Shown: positions 22,001-32,680, counted from the first letter of the stretch. The stretch is DNA of 64,000 nucleotides from Bactrocera neohumeralis (GCF_024586455.1 NC_065919.1:17912017-17976016), one strand, 5' to 3'. Numbers and translations: made by a program. The notes: generated by a model not told the origin, from the letters alone.

Positions 22001-24308
22001 CTTATTAACTGCAGACGAGCATAGAAGCAGTGAGGCGGCCACTACTTTCTTCAACACTTCCAACGAAGATGATTTGGCTGACAGTGATTTCGTGGGTTTG
22101 AGCACTGGTGGCGATGCCGCGCTGTTGGTGGATTACAGACGTGCAGCCAATTTGGATGATAGCATACGTATACTAGTTAACGAAGCTGAAGACAAAGATT
22201 TTCAATTACAACTACAACGCGACAGTCAGGTGGCAGCAATGAAGCAGCAACACGGCACTGGCGCCACTAACGATTGGCAGCGACCGCAGCAAGAACATCA
22301 GAACGCCGCCGACGAACGCAATTTCTTGTTGGCGTATAATGAGAATCTAGCCGAAAGCCATTTCTATCGTTCGCTTAATCAACATCTACAACAACAGCAA
22401 CAACAAAAAGACGTTTCTCTAGATGTAGATGGTAACGGTGTATTTGGCATTGATGCGACTGACATGAATGAGCGGCGCAACGACACAGATCTACATTACG
22501 AAAGCTATTTAGAGCATTTCTATCGCGCGAAGAGTGGCCAACACACGCGTAAAGCAAACTCCATTGGCTATGATGATGAGCGCGTTGGTACAAGCGGCAT
22601 TGAAAATGAGGACGACGGCGCGGAGGGTGGTTATGTGCCGCGTAGCGCATTCCGACGCGCTGCACGCGGCAGGAAAGCTGGCGGCAGCGCTTTCGAATTG
22701 CGTCATAGCGCGCTACTATTACTCGGCGAGCAGCAAAGTAATAAAACACATCAAGATGCAACAACCAGCGTTAATCCTGCCGCTTCCTATGCGCGCCAAT
22801 TCTACAACTTTAGTGTTGATATGAAAATGCCAGCGCTAGCACAGGAGGCAAGCGCTTATGGTATGGAAGCAGATAAAGTGAAATTGCCAATGATGAATAC
22901 ATACGTTGCAACAGCTAAGCCATTAGATATCTATTCAGTGCACAAAAACAAGCAGCAACAAGAGAAAACGTTAGCATTTGATGGAAGAGATGCGATGTCA
23001 TTGGCCATGGTAGAACATGAAAATGAACGGCAGTTAAGTGGCGCGCCCAATTTGTTCGAGACGCCAAAATCAACGAAAAATTTGCTATACGCTACCGCTG
23101 CTTATGACGCTTATCTTACAACAGCGCCTAACGGGATGAAAGATATTAACACGCGACATTTTTACAACGAAGATGACACACAAGTTTCCACAACCGCCGC
23201 AGGCAGTAAAACGCCCACCAAATTCCAACAACAAAGTGGCAGCGGCATAAAGGCGAACATATATTTGCAAGCACAACCGCAGGCGCCAGCAACAGCAGCC
23301 AGCGCATTGTACATTGACGGCAAGAAATATGGCGGAAATCCGGCACAAAGCATGGCGGCAGCGTGTGGTGATGCAAATAATCGCTACATGTTGGACAACA
23401 TGCGTCGACATTATCAACCACAACAACAACAACAGCAACATCAACAAAAACCAACAAACTCCATCAGCTCGTCGCTATCGCTGTCGACATCCTCATCGTC
23501 AAATTCGTCCGTTTCACAGCCTATGGTGTACAATCAACAACAACAGCAGCAGCAGCAGCAGCTGTTACTACCTACCGCAGCAACGCATGCCAAGACCATT
23601 AAGCCGCAACAGCATCAACCAGCACATGCCACCAGCGCCTACCATATGCGCCGCAATTCGACAGCCTCCAACGCCTCATCTTCCGATAATTTCGACACGT
23701 TCATTGCCCTGCGCAGCGCACAAACAACAAATGGTTTTGAACTGGCATCACCAGCAGCCAACAACAGTGCCGCATTACAAACAGATTATCTACTCAACAC
23801 GAAACGTACAAATATCGGCAATAACAGCACCAACACAAACACTACATACCAGCAGCAACGTCAGCATATGTTAACGGGCGCTCATACACGCACACACACT
23901 GCCGTTCACTATCCCACCTCACCGTCAAGCGGCGGCAGCAGCGGCGGCACCGTGCCACTCATCAGCGCGCTCAACTATTATGGCACAAGTGGTGGCAGCA
24001 GCAGCCATTCAGATGCCATGCATGGCGCATATGCCTCGTCGACAACGTCCGCGTCCGCATCGGCGTCATCATCGTCATCCTCCTCGTCGACGCATCATAG
24101 ATATGCGCTGACCGCGAACGCTTCAGCAATTGCGAGTAATAACTATGCTTTGTTAGCACAAATGCATTATGCTAGCAACAAAGGCGTTGCGGCGGCGCCT
24201 ATCGGTTCGGCTGATTCAGCGGTCGGCAATGCGTGCACAACAGGTACACCCATATCGCCGGCTTATGCCAGCGAGCGTAAACCATTCATACTTGAGTATG
24301 AGTGTTAG
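19014..24308 (+). CDS. In-frame 1,764-codon extension: large disordered tail (readthrough or spliced long isoform)
   Basis: Directly after the TAG at 19011 the same frame is open for 1,764 codons to TAG at 24306. An independent start at ATG 19053 would give 1,751 residues; residue numbers below use that Met. Residues 1-110 are Asn/Thr/Ser-rich. Basic or amphipathic pieces occur near 711-736 (SYFERLQAKTRQGLQKLRDK). An acidic-aromatic piece lies near 797-820 (IDLSKNLHYLDAYLEENFEQ). A tyrosine motif NNYENL is near 893, and RYEHPKMSQYFYNKL is near 960. Poly-Gln tracts lie near 1456 and 1495, an Ala/Ser tract near 1665-1685, and the end is SERKPFILEYEC. The non-repetitive islands and the higher GC than the flanks argue for real coding. 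No catalytic domain is recognised. It is probably a cytoplasmic scaffold or adaptor tail, which is inference. How it is translated past the stop is treated in the findings. Confidence 0.7.
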   Translation, partial: QAINDNNKNNINNMNHTFNNNNNNMNNNINNIDSNTNVTTTTVATATTTTTTTTTTTMTNNLVSVSCSSNNDLQNNKHNNNGNNSNSSGNTTKNNNNNSSSSSSSSKQNTLHLNTTTNKLLITENATANDIDEKTNAGAANADERVTANAIESTSANHSNSADMCDAVTNEKQKQKQTETDREQDLRRDSASNTNTTGANTNTKQCQQQQTAITKMTTAQTITATSAAEIDKCDTEMHSITSKNTSNSSGNQGSGGTTNSGNASLNFINNTETTSGMSTNGKQLILNITEPHAVAITDDKLNSMRAHQRQRHSQRRLRTKALLDSLPQSLKMLGRAEHVSNYEALLAGSEELLQRLSINNPFYCFRKQSNSLKEMRALACSVVERRLRKVHSDTDICSWQLIANVDGQLDSDAVSAPERHARILLECTGDALLGMRDARASVWHCYAPRKRGDTAVQLSDADGSVVVVLDNKQSSIVSKPKSLNSLEELLSDSSTEEAEYNARGYLLDAVATERAFAVSTHETDSSTVITNPFSIFLDDDMQAEHLSANARLRAASCASQQQRPLKKRQRSERSIRRLFDGGSGMTSTKRALDGNMKQQTNENARQHYLNGIPVSRFERQDFVSTNAAMTLSTTAKSQKLKPKHVFKNLSLRKMHKSASGLPATTYAITTNGADTISDLPQMKKLKITYPNRTQSIHSALDVSASARHNIALVSPGSAAGSGKHSYFERLQAKTRQGLQKLRDKCRNFKQASAAHQQYAGNGSGFSTLAKDDSFRFIGDRARISSYESKCAALNASASGRQQATIYKSYKSEIDLSKNLHYLDAYLEENFEQNLRNTKQSAHSVGRVAAGRLQRQRQIENNEVKESEKCGTPRYAKPLRGRTHKRSLSAAQKSLTTTEQRALPTASNSNNYENLGTLPISKRGCSDSLSSSDYASVFSGPTLAVEQATPVSSIGATEPITPSLADDTSSSAGLRYEHPKMSQYFYNKLAVDDSANLLLTADEHRSSEAATTFFNTSNEDDLADSDFVGLSTGGDAALLVDYRRAANLDDSIRILVNEAEDKDFQLQLQRDSQVAAMKQQHGTGATNDWQRPQQEHQNAADERNFLLAYNENLAESHFYRSLNQHLQQQQQQKDVSLDVDGNGVFGIDATDMNERRNDTDLHYESYLEHFYRAKSGQHTRKANSIGYDDERVGTSGIENEDDGAEGGYVPRSAFRRAARGRKAGGSAFELRHSALLLLGEQQSNKTHQDATTSVNPAASYARQFYNFSVDMKMPALAQEASAYGMEADKVKLPMMNTYVATAKPLDIYSVHKNKQQQEKTLAFDGRDAMSLAMVEHENERQLSGAPNLFETPKSTKNLLYATAAYDAYLTTAPNGMKDINTRHFYNEDDTQVSTTAAGSKTPTKFQQQSGSGIKANIYLQAQPQAPATAASALYIDGKKYGGNPAQSMAAACGDANNRYMLDNMRRHYQPQQQQQQHQQKPTNSISSSLSLSTSSSSNSSVSQPMVYNQQQQQQQQQLLLPTAATHAKTIKPQQHQPAHATSAYHMRRNSTASNASSSDNFDTFIALRSAQTTNGFELASPAANNSAALQTDYLLNTKRTNIGNNSTNTNTTYQQQRQHMLTGAHTRTHTAVHYPTSPSSGGSSGGTVPLISALNYYGTSGGSSSHSDAMHGAYASSTTSASASASSSSSSSSTHHRYALTANASAIASNNYALLAQMHYASNKGVAAAPIGSADSAVGNACTTGTPISPAYASERKPFILEYEC

Positions 24309-24466
24309 CGCAAAGGTATGTTTTCAATGCGCACGGCAGGCGAACGATGAGTGGGTAGAGTGTAGAGTGTATCATAATGTTGATGCAGTTTGAGGTGGTT
24401 AGACAAAAATTGACCGTTGAAAGCAGTCCGTAATATTGTAGTATATGAATTTTCGATTTAAAACTC

Positions 24467-24488
24467 CGTATAGTTTTTTAACTATACG
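24467..24488 (+). repeat. Short perfect hairpin in 3' UTR
   Basis: CGTATAGTT, a TTTT loop and AACTATACG form a perfect 9-bp stem. It lies between the stop codon and the first AATAAA, so it would be transcribed. Its role is unknown and it could be chance in AT-rich DNA. Confidence 0.4.
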
Positions 24489-24548
24489 TTGTTGCTTTAG
24501 CTTCTGAAACATCACTGAGTTCAGTGTTTAATGTTTTTCGCTCATTTC

Positions 24549-24554
24549 AATAAA
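24549..24554 (+). terminator. Candidate polyadenylation signal AATAAA
   Basis: This is the first AATAAA hexamer downstream of the long ORF, followed within about 25 nt by an AT-rich stretch. It is a candidate only, since AATAAA is frequent in this AT-rich DNA. Confidence 0.35.
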
Positions 24555-25899
24555 CAAGATTTATTATCAATTTAATTTCTTTGGAACAAAATTTGTTCGA
24601 ATTTCTATTTGTTTCAAAGCACCCTAAATGTAGGCCAGAATTTAAATTTTTTTCGCCTTTAGATTGTACCTTACACATATTTGTCGGAGTCAAAATACTA
24701 GCTACTGTCATCGAATATACTATATATTATATATATATATACTATATCGGACATTCATCAAAATATTTCTTCCATTTTTCATTTATTGCTAAATATCCTA
24801 AATGTAGGCAATGCCGTTTCACATATTTTTTTTTGCTATAGTAATTATAGTAAAAATTTTGGTTATAGTGCATTTAATGCGTATTAGGATATTTTTGAGA
24901 AGGAGTCGATTAAGTTTTTGTTGTTCTCTTTGATTATTTTCTACAAATGTCTGACACACAGCGAAGCAAAGGTTCTATGTGACCTGGCCATAAATCTTTT
25001 TTCCTTATACTGTCATTACTGAAATTATTGTCTTACTTAAAGATATTTCATTATTTGGCATTGACTGATAATAAGATTCTTAAAAAAAATAATTTAAGAA
25101 ATTAATTTGCATACAATGTTTTACCTATAACATGTTATAAAAAATTAAAACAATTAGCAAAACTTTTACCATTAAACCATCATCGATTCGCCATTCCCCT
25201 GCTCGTTATGTTGTAGCGCTGCTCTCTGTTACAAAAAAAATATATATTATATGCTGACGCAACAATAGAATTAGCTTTTAAACTCCTGCTCTCGGTATTT
25301 TCTTCGCTCTCACACTAACGCCATCTCACTCATGCATTAATATTATCTCCGCTCACCGTCAGTTCGCTTTTTATTACACAAATTACAATAGGAAATATTT
25401 ATTATTCAATATTTATTTTTATAAAAAGTTATATTTATTTAATATAATGTGCTGTCGCAAGTGTTTGAATTCTATCGTTTATGCGTATCAAATATCTCCG
25501 CATTATAAAAAAGCGCAATTAGTAATGAAATTAAGAATCAAACTTGCAAGTCACATTGTAAATGTAATAATTACGTGTAATTGAAAGCTCTGCATGGAAT
25601 AAAAATGATTTTGATTTTAATTGATGGCCAAAATAAATAACACTGAAAATTCATATGGGAAAAAATTTAAAAAAAAGTATATTAAATTTTATAATCTTTA
25701 TATTTTATACGGCTTTTTAATATGAATGGCAATAAATAGCATTGTTTTAAGTATTCGTTCCATTCAATTCAAAATTACTAAAATATTTTTTTTTTTTATT
25801 CAAAATTTTCAAATAATTTCCTACAATATTTTTTTTATTCCAATTTTTTTATAAACATTTTTTTTATTATATTTTTTTTATTTTACAAATTTTTACTTT
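24555..25899. other. Downstream flank or long 3' UTR
   Basis: Two short similar blocks carry CCTAAATGTAGGC at about 24624 and 24797. The rest is unique AT-rich sequence. It may be transcribed as an extended 3' UTR, which the sequence cannot show. Confidence 0.35.
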
Positions 25900-27230
25900 T
25901 TTATTGAATAGCCAATTTATTTCATAATGATTCTTTGTGTTTAACTCTAGCTTTTCTCACTTTTTTTGTTCATAAAAATTAATTCTGGAAAAAAATTCAA
26001 TGAAAAGTCAAATTTTTAACATTTCCTGCTCATAAAAAATTAGTTTTGAGAAAAATGTACTTTTATTTCGAAATTTCTTTTTACAAAAAGAATTAATTGT
26101 GAAAAAATTCATTATTTTTCTAAATTTTCACTTTTCCTGCTCATTTAAAATTAATTTCGAAAAAAAAATTACTTTTATTTTCTAATTTCTGTTCATAAAA
26201 AATTTTTTTTCAAAAATAAATTTTGAAAAAAACTTACTTCTAGATAACTTTAGGTTAGTAAAATATTTATTTTGAAAAAATTAGCTTTCATTTCCAAATT
26301 TTCTGTACATATAAAATTAATTTTGAAAAAAAAGCTTTTTTCTAAATTTTCTGTTCATAAAAAAAATCATTTAATAAAATAATTATTTCCAAATTTTCTG
26401 TTCATAAAAATTATATTTGAAAAAAAAAATTTTTTCTCCAAATTTTCTGTTCATAAAAGTTAATTTTGACAAAATGTACTCTTTCATTTCCAATAATTCT
26501 GTTCACAAAAAATTAAATTTGAAACAAATTTGCTTTTATTCCCAAATTTTTCTTTCATAAAAAATTAATTTAAAAAAAAATTACTTTTTTTCTTAATATT
26601 CCAATTTTGAAAAAAATTTACTTTTATTTCCAAATCTTAGGTTAATAAAAAATTAGTTTTGAAAAAAATATGCTTTTATTTCCAAATATTTTGTGCATAA
26701 AAAAATTAATTGTGAAGAATTTGCTTTAACTTTCAAATTTTACTTCCATAAAAAATTAATTCCGAAAAAAAATTATTATATTTCTAAATTTCCATTTTTA
26801 CTGCTAATAAAAAATTAATTTTGAAAAAAATTTATTTTTATTTCCCACTTTTCAGTTTTCCTGCTCATAAAATACTACTTAAAAAAAACAAAAACTACTT
26901 TTATTTCCAAGTTTTCTTTTTTTTCTTTCACAAAAATTAATTGTAAAAAAGATTATATAACCATATTTTGACTTTCCATGCTCACTATAAAACTAATTTT
27001 GAAAAATATTTACATTTATTACTAAATTATGTGCGCAAAAAAAATTAATAGTTAAAAAATTAAATTAAACTTCTGAATTTTCACTTTTTTTGCTAAAAAA
27101 AATTGGTTTTGAAAAAATTTATTTTTATTTCTAAATTCATGTTCATAAAAAATTAATTTTGGAAAAAAAAATAATTTCGAAAAAACTTAATTTTGCAAAA
27201 AAAATATTTTTAAATATTTCTAAATAAATT
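25900..27230 (+). repeat. AT-rich 50-60 bp degenerate tandem array
   Basis: The unit runs approximately TTTATTTCCAAATTTTCTG, then TTCATAAAAAATTAATTTTG, then a poly-A run. It recurs roughly every 50-60 bp for about 1.3 kb, around twenty or more copies, all in the same orientation and considerably diverged. The composition is far more AT-rich than neighbouring DNA. It is a minisatellite whose function, if any, is unknown. Its position just past the gene could place it in a long 3' UTR. Confidence 0.8.
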
Positions 27231-28894
27231 TTTTAAATGAATTTTATATTTTTTACACTTGTATAACTTCTTAACGAACAAATGCATTTATTTTAAAATG
27301 ACGATTAGGTAAAAAAAAGTTTAAGAAAAAAATAGCTTTAAGAGCTCTTAAAAGATGACAATTCAATTACGAAAAACTCTATTTATGGCTGAACATATAC
27401 ATATATGTACATATGTACGTTCATGTCACATGATTATGATGGCGCAACAACAACAAAAAACGAATACCAGCAAATTTATACCAAAAAACGTTGATAAATC
27501 GAAAACTATTGACAATAATGAGATTCAATTAAAAAATTAAAACTAAAATAATGTAATTAACTATTATCATTAAAATTAAATATGTAATTTTCAATAAAAT
27601 TTTCTAAATATAAAACACACAAATATATATATAAATTGATATATAATATAATGTTAGTTACAACGAAATGTCAGCATTGGCGGATTAATAATTATTATTA
27701 ATTGATAGAATAATGAAATGCAAATTTAATTTATAAAACGTAGTTAAGCAAATAAGAAAACAATTATGTGAAATGGAATTAAGAAAAAAATAAAAATATA
27801 ATAAAAAGTATATTAATTAATTATTTGTATGTATGTATGTATGTATGTATGTACTATAAATAAATTTATACACATATATATGCATAAAAAATGTCCTGAA
27901 AGCACAAAAATTACATAAATATAAATATAATTAGTTATGTAAATAACTTAAGCCTAATTGCTAATAAATATACTGAATATTGAGAATGTTTTTAGGCGAA
28001 AATTGGCATAAAAACAAACTGTATTTCTTTTTTTTTCGAAAAACTCAAATACGCTTAAATATACTAGCATTCAACTGAAAAAATGCAAAAGCAGGATTTA
28101 TTACTTTTTTGATAATTTTTTTATAATTCTTTTTTACTTTTTTTTCTAAAGCGACTTAGTGAATCAAAGCACTAGAAACTGCTTATTTTAAAAATGAAAT
28201 TAAAAAAACCGTGAACGAATTCAACGGAATTCGTGATGGAATCGCATCCAGCTTAAATACAGCAATTCACTAGCATAAACATACATACAGACAGATTTAA
28301 TACTGAAACTAAAAATGTTCATAAAAAATATGTTTGCTAAAAAATATTTAACTCTTTGAGCTTCCACTTGTGAAAATATCAACATACATATATAACAACT
28401 AAATAACCTGTACATATCTATATATACATAATACCTATGTATGTCTGTACTTAAGTCATAATAAGCATACGTCCAAACACAATAAAAATAATATTAATAG
28501 TAAATAACATGTTGCTTACCTTACACTCAACAATAACTGTTAAAAACATAAAGCAAAGAAAGTATTAATAATATTAATAATATACTATAAAAATAATAAT
28601 TAACTATCATGTGACAAATGTATAAAATAGTTATAATTTTAAGTCATTTAGTTCGTTGCTGCTCAAATTTGCTTATTACAATAATAAAAAACACATTAAT
28701 GCACATAGTGGACAGTTTTTTTATTTTTTAATGAGTATATTTTATTTATTAATATTACTAATATTTTTATTTTTTTTTTTTGTTTTTATTTTGTTATTAT
28801 TACAATTTAACACAATTTCTTCAAGGAAACAGACGTTCAAAAAATATGAAGCAAGCACCTCTCATCCAAGCACTTCCATGAGAGCCACTCGAGC
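27231..28894. other. Unassigned AT-rich DNA
   Basis: AT-rich sequence with a (GTAT)n run and many ATAATAATT stretches. No gene was recognised. Confidence 0.4.
27827..27853 (+). repeat. (GTAT)n microsatellite
   Basis: About 6.5 perfect GTAT units. Confidence 0.85.
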
Positions 28895-29470
28895 TTTGTT
28901 CAAGGGGTTATATACAGTTAGAAGACCGAAAAAGACACATTTTCTACAATTTTTTCTGTTAGAACTTTTAAATTTATTGATCAAAAAATCTGTATGCATA
29001 TTTTGGTATATTTTATCTATATTTAAAAACTTAGTATTAGCAAAAATATTAATTTGGAAAAAAAACTACAGCTGATCTCCGGAAGCTCCTCTCAAAAAAG
29101 ACGTTTTGCGGTGACCACTATAGCTCTGAACTGGATTCTCTGAAATTAAAAAACCAAACAGATTTCGTTAACGTAATGTTAAGTCTAGTAAACCAAATCG
29201 AAAAAGTAAACAAAATAAAATTTTTTGCCAAAAAAAACCAAAATTGCGGCGTTAAATTGTCTATGAAAAAATCTTCGTTTTATTACTGAAAAATATATTA
29301 AAGAAGCTCGTATTAAAATTTAAGACTAATCGTTTAAGCCGTTTTTAAAACACCCTTTTGAAAAAAAAACACATTTACAGTTTCGCCTTGTACTTCCAAG
29401 CACTGTGAAACGCCTTTTCAAATTTGCGTATAACTTCGAAAATATTTACCAGAACGACATTCAATTTTCT
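28895..29470. repeat. Possible old MITE related to the AAGGGGTTA family
   Basis: It begins AAGGGGTTATATACAGTT, similar to the start of the 48805 element. The interior resembles that type only in style, and no matching opposite end was found. A low-confidence relic. Confidence 0.3.
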
Positions 29471-29514
29471 GTGTGTATTAGATATATGTACATAAGAAAA
29501 TTAAATAAAAATGA

Positions 29515-29800
29515 GAAAAAACGTTAACTTCGGCTGCACCGAAGCTAATATACTCTTCACAGGTGCATTTCTTTTAGTAACTATGTGTCCAGTACAGCTA
29601 CATATATGCCATAGATCTGAACAAATTTAAATAATCCAAGTTTCGACCACGTCAAAAAAGTTTTAACTTCGGCTGCACCGAAGCTAATATACCCTTCATT
29701 AGGTGCATTTCTTTTAGTAACTATGTGTTCAGTTTGTATGGAAGCTATATGCTGTAGTTAACCGATCTGAACAATTTCTTCGGAGATTACATCGTTGCTT
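29515..29800 (+). repeat. Two copies of the CTTCGGCTGCACCGAAGC module
   Basis: AACTTCGGCTGCACCGAAGC, then TAATATAC and GGTGCATTTCTTTTAGTAAC, occurs at about 29527 and again at about 29669. The core TTCGG-CTGCA-CCGAA is itself an inverted repeat. The second copy runs into TTTGTATGGAAGCTATATGC, part of the 154-bp family, so the modules are joined pieces of one repeat family. Confidence 0.7.
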
Positions 29801-29814
29801 TAGATAATTTTTAA

Positions 29815-30180
29815 AAACAAACAATATCATAATAGAATGAAAACCATCGCAAACAAAAGATAAAATAACAGACATTAACAGAAAAGTAATATACGCGCGA
29901 TCTGAGATCGCGAAAATGTAGGAGAGGGGCGTGGTTAAATTTTTAATGGTAAAAACGGCTTATCTCGATTTCCGACGAAACTACGAGTGCAGTAGAATAA
30001 AGTTATGTGGCAATGTCCTAGGTAACGAAAGAAAGAAAAAAGTGATATGGCAAGAAGATAGGAAATGAAAAGGTGAATAACTTTTGTACACACAATTTTT
30101 CCTGAAAATTTATGTGAAAATTTCAAATAACCAAGTTTTTGGATTTTTTTATTAAACTAGTACAAACAATTTTTTATTCA
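29815..30180. repeat. Dispersed repeat shared with 52325-52540
   Basis: Blocks such as GATAAAATAAC, GGGGCGTGGTTAAATTTTTA, AACGGCTTATCTCGATTTCC and AAGTTATGTGGCAATGTCCT recur in similar order and spacing near 52380-52540. It is a family of unknown type. Confidence 0.55.
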
Positions 30181-31579
30181 AGAAATTTGGTGGGGACTTA
30201 CTTTCTTATGTCCCACACATTTTTTTTTTATTAAAATATTTACTTTTTTTTCTTTTAGTGACCTAATATCGAAAAAATAGAAGTAATTTTCAATCAAAAA
30301 ATTCTCTTACAAAATATGAGATTTGTTTCAAAATTCAGCAGTTAGTTGAAATATCCACTTTTTGTTGGTATAAAAAATATATTCACTACTTTGGTAAATT
30401 TTCTCAAAACATACAAAGAGAGACTCAACTAAACCGTATAAAAACGATTCAGAATTGCTTATTTTCGTCTCTCTATTATTTCGTGGTAGCAACAGTAAAT
30501 AAAATAATTTTGCGTTCCCTATGGATTTCAGCCAACTATGTTTTTTTTTTATTTAAAAAAATACCTACTTTTCAATTTGAAACATTTGTGCAATTTTTAC
30601 ATTAATTTTAGCCTGAAGGCAAAACAATTTTTCCACTGTTTGTATGGTAAAGTGAAAACTGGCTTAATTAATTGCATATCTACAAATATATATAGTCATT
30701 TATTTCTTAGTTTTGCTTAATTTTTTCCTAATTAAAAAATAACATTTTTTTTTTAATTTTCCCATTATAATAATTTTTTTATGAAATCAGTTGCGCAGCA
30801 ACGACAAAATGATAGATAAGCCCATTTGTAAATGCTCGAATTAAGAAATTTGTTAGCTTACGAAGCAATTTAAATATTTGCTTGTACATGTATAAGTACA
30901 TAGTTACATATATGTGTGCTTAAACAAAGTATAATTATAATGTACATTATAAATGTAGTTGTGTATGTATGTATGTTTAACAACGCATATATGTAGCAAA
31001 ATATACAACTACAACACTACGTCACGCACTAAAACGACTGAAGCACATAATAAATGAATTAATGTATATACTATATGTACATACATATGTGTGGGTATGA
31101 GAGCGTCTGCATATGGCAAATAAAAAAGCTGTACATATGTACTAGAAGCACAGCATATGCGGTACATATGTAAATGAAACAAGCACAGTAAATACATATC
31201 ATAGTATTTCATTTATTCATTATACATATATATTTTGTTGTTATATATGAAATTGCATTTAAACACAAACATATAAATGTTAATAAATACTCGTATATAT
31301 ATACAACGAAAAAACACTGATTTATGCGCTTATACCCAGCAAACCACAAGCAGTTATATTATTTGAAGATTTGAAAATTTAACGATTTCAAATAAGCGCG
31401 GCTAAGATAATTCATCAAAAAAAAACTGAACAAGAAACATTTTCTAATTTAATTAAAATTAATTAAAATTTTATTTAATAAAATTTGTGACACTATATGG
31501 TAGTTAAAAGTTTCGATAAAACAGAACTAAACCCTAACTTTGTGTACTACAAAGCACTTTATTGAAAAGTTTTGCAAAA
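30181..31579. other. Unassigned AT-rich DNA
   Basis: TATATGTACATA-type runs occur near 30880-31210. Otherwise nothing was recognised. Confidence 0.4.
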
Positions 31580-32680
31580 ATATTCCACTAACTTGTGGTT
31601 AAAACTGACGGTTAATGCTAGTACTGAGTCAATTCGAACATTGGAAAGCTTTAATAATCATACTGATTAGTCCATTAGAACATTAAAAAATATCGTTGAA
31701 ATTATATTTTAGTAACCAGTTGTTAAACCGACGGTTAATGTTAGCATTGTGTTAATTCACACCATAGAGAGTTTTTATATCCATGTTGTTTAGTCTATTA
31801 CACGAACAAAAAAATTTTAAAAAATATTTTACTAACCAGTGGTTAAACTGACGGTTAACAGTTGTGTTAGGTCAATTCGTATGCTAGAAAATTTTAGTAT
31901 TCATGCCCTAACCAGCACTCAACATAAAAAAAATTGTGAAAAAATGTTTTATTAACCAGTGGTTAAACTGACGATTAACGCTAGCCTTGGGTCAATTCAG
32001 ATGCAAAACAAATTTAATATTCATACCATTCCCATTTCACGATCCAAAAATTTTGAAAAAAAAAATACTAACCAGTGGTTAAACCGACGGTTAATGCTAG
32101 CGTTGAGTTAATGCACATATTACACATTTTTAATATCTATATTTATTAATCTTTTTAATGATAAAAAAATTGTGAAAAATATTTTACTAACAAGTGGTTA
32201 AACTGACGGTTAACAGTTGTGTTACAATTACATACTGAAAGTTTAATGAAACAATTAACCAGTGGTTAAACTGATGATTTAGCCTTGGGTCAATTCAGAT
32301 GCAAAACAAATTTAATATTCATACCATTCCCATTTCACGATCCAAAAATTTTGAAAAAATACTAACCATGGTTAAACCGACGGTTAATGCTAGCGTTGTT
32401 AGCACATCACATTTTTAATACTATATTTATTAATCTTTTTAATGATAAAAAAAACTGTGAAAAATATTTTACTAACCAGTGGTTAAACTGGCGGTTAATA
32501 GTATTAATGAAACAATTCGAACGTTAGGAAAGTTTAAATCCATACTGATTAGTTCACAATACGACAAAAAAAATTGTGAAAAAATATTTTACTAACCAGT
32601 GCAATGACGTTTAATGCAAGTGTTGGACCATTTCATAATTTTGATATTAAAATACTGATTAGTCCACAAATCGAATAAAA
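31580..32680 (+). repeat. 120-bp tandem array with TTAACC-AGT-GGTTAA palindrome
   Basis: The AACCAGTGGTTAAAC block starts at about 31590, 31714, 31834, 31954, 32070, 32189, 32257, 32364, 32474 and 32594, mostly 107-124 bp apart. One unit near 32257 is shortened to 68 bp. Part of the array (31986-32100) is repeated almost exactly at 32283-32390, a higher-order duplication. The core is an interrupted palindrome followed by GACGGTTAA. Confidence 0.85.

Larger units (their letters stand above)
2924..24308 (+). other. Gene model: membrane-anchored protein with long disordered tail (three coding exons plus extension)
   Basis: This is the span of the only convincing host gene. Three exons join in phase at canonical GT-AG borders: 2924..3104 (ends one base into a codon), 13042..13075 and 18761 onward. 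The spliced frame reads through a transmembrane segment into a Ser/Lys/Asp-rich linker, then poly-Gln/His, and reaches TAG at 19011. The same frame then continues open to TAG at 24306. The intron lengths (about 9.9 kb and 5.7 kb) and the low-complexity tracts are typical of fly developmental or neuronal genes. I do not recognise the family, so no symbol is given. Untranslated 5' exons and further downstream exons outside the window cannot be excluded. Confidence 0.75.
24309..24554 (+). other. Probable 3' UTR to first poly(A) signal
   Basis: This is non-coding sequence after the TAG at 24306. The first canonical AATAAA is at 24549..24554. Later AATAAA hexamers, for example near 25598 and 27593, could give longer 3' UTRs, and an extended UTR is common in fly neuronal genes. 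The sequence alone cannot decide. Confidence 0.45.

Noticed and set aside
23314..23874. Plus-strand 186-codon open frame in another phase
   Set aside because: It lies inside the long ORF, in an alternative frame of Gln/Asn/Ser-rich sequence, with no domain.
28656..29075. 139-codon open frame with Leu/Phe-rich stretch
   Set aside because: It is translation of T-rich DNA and overlaps a repeat start at 28895.
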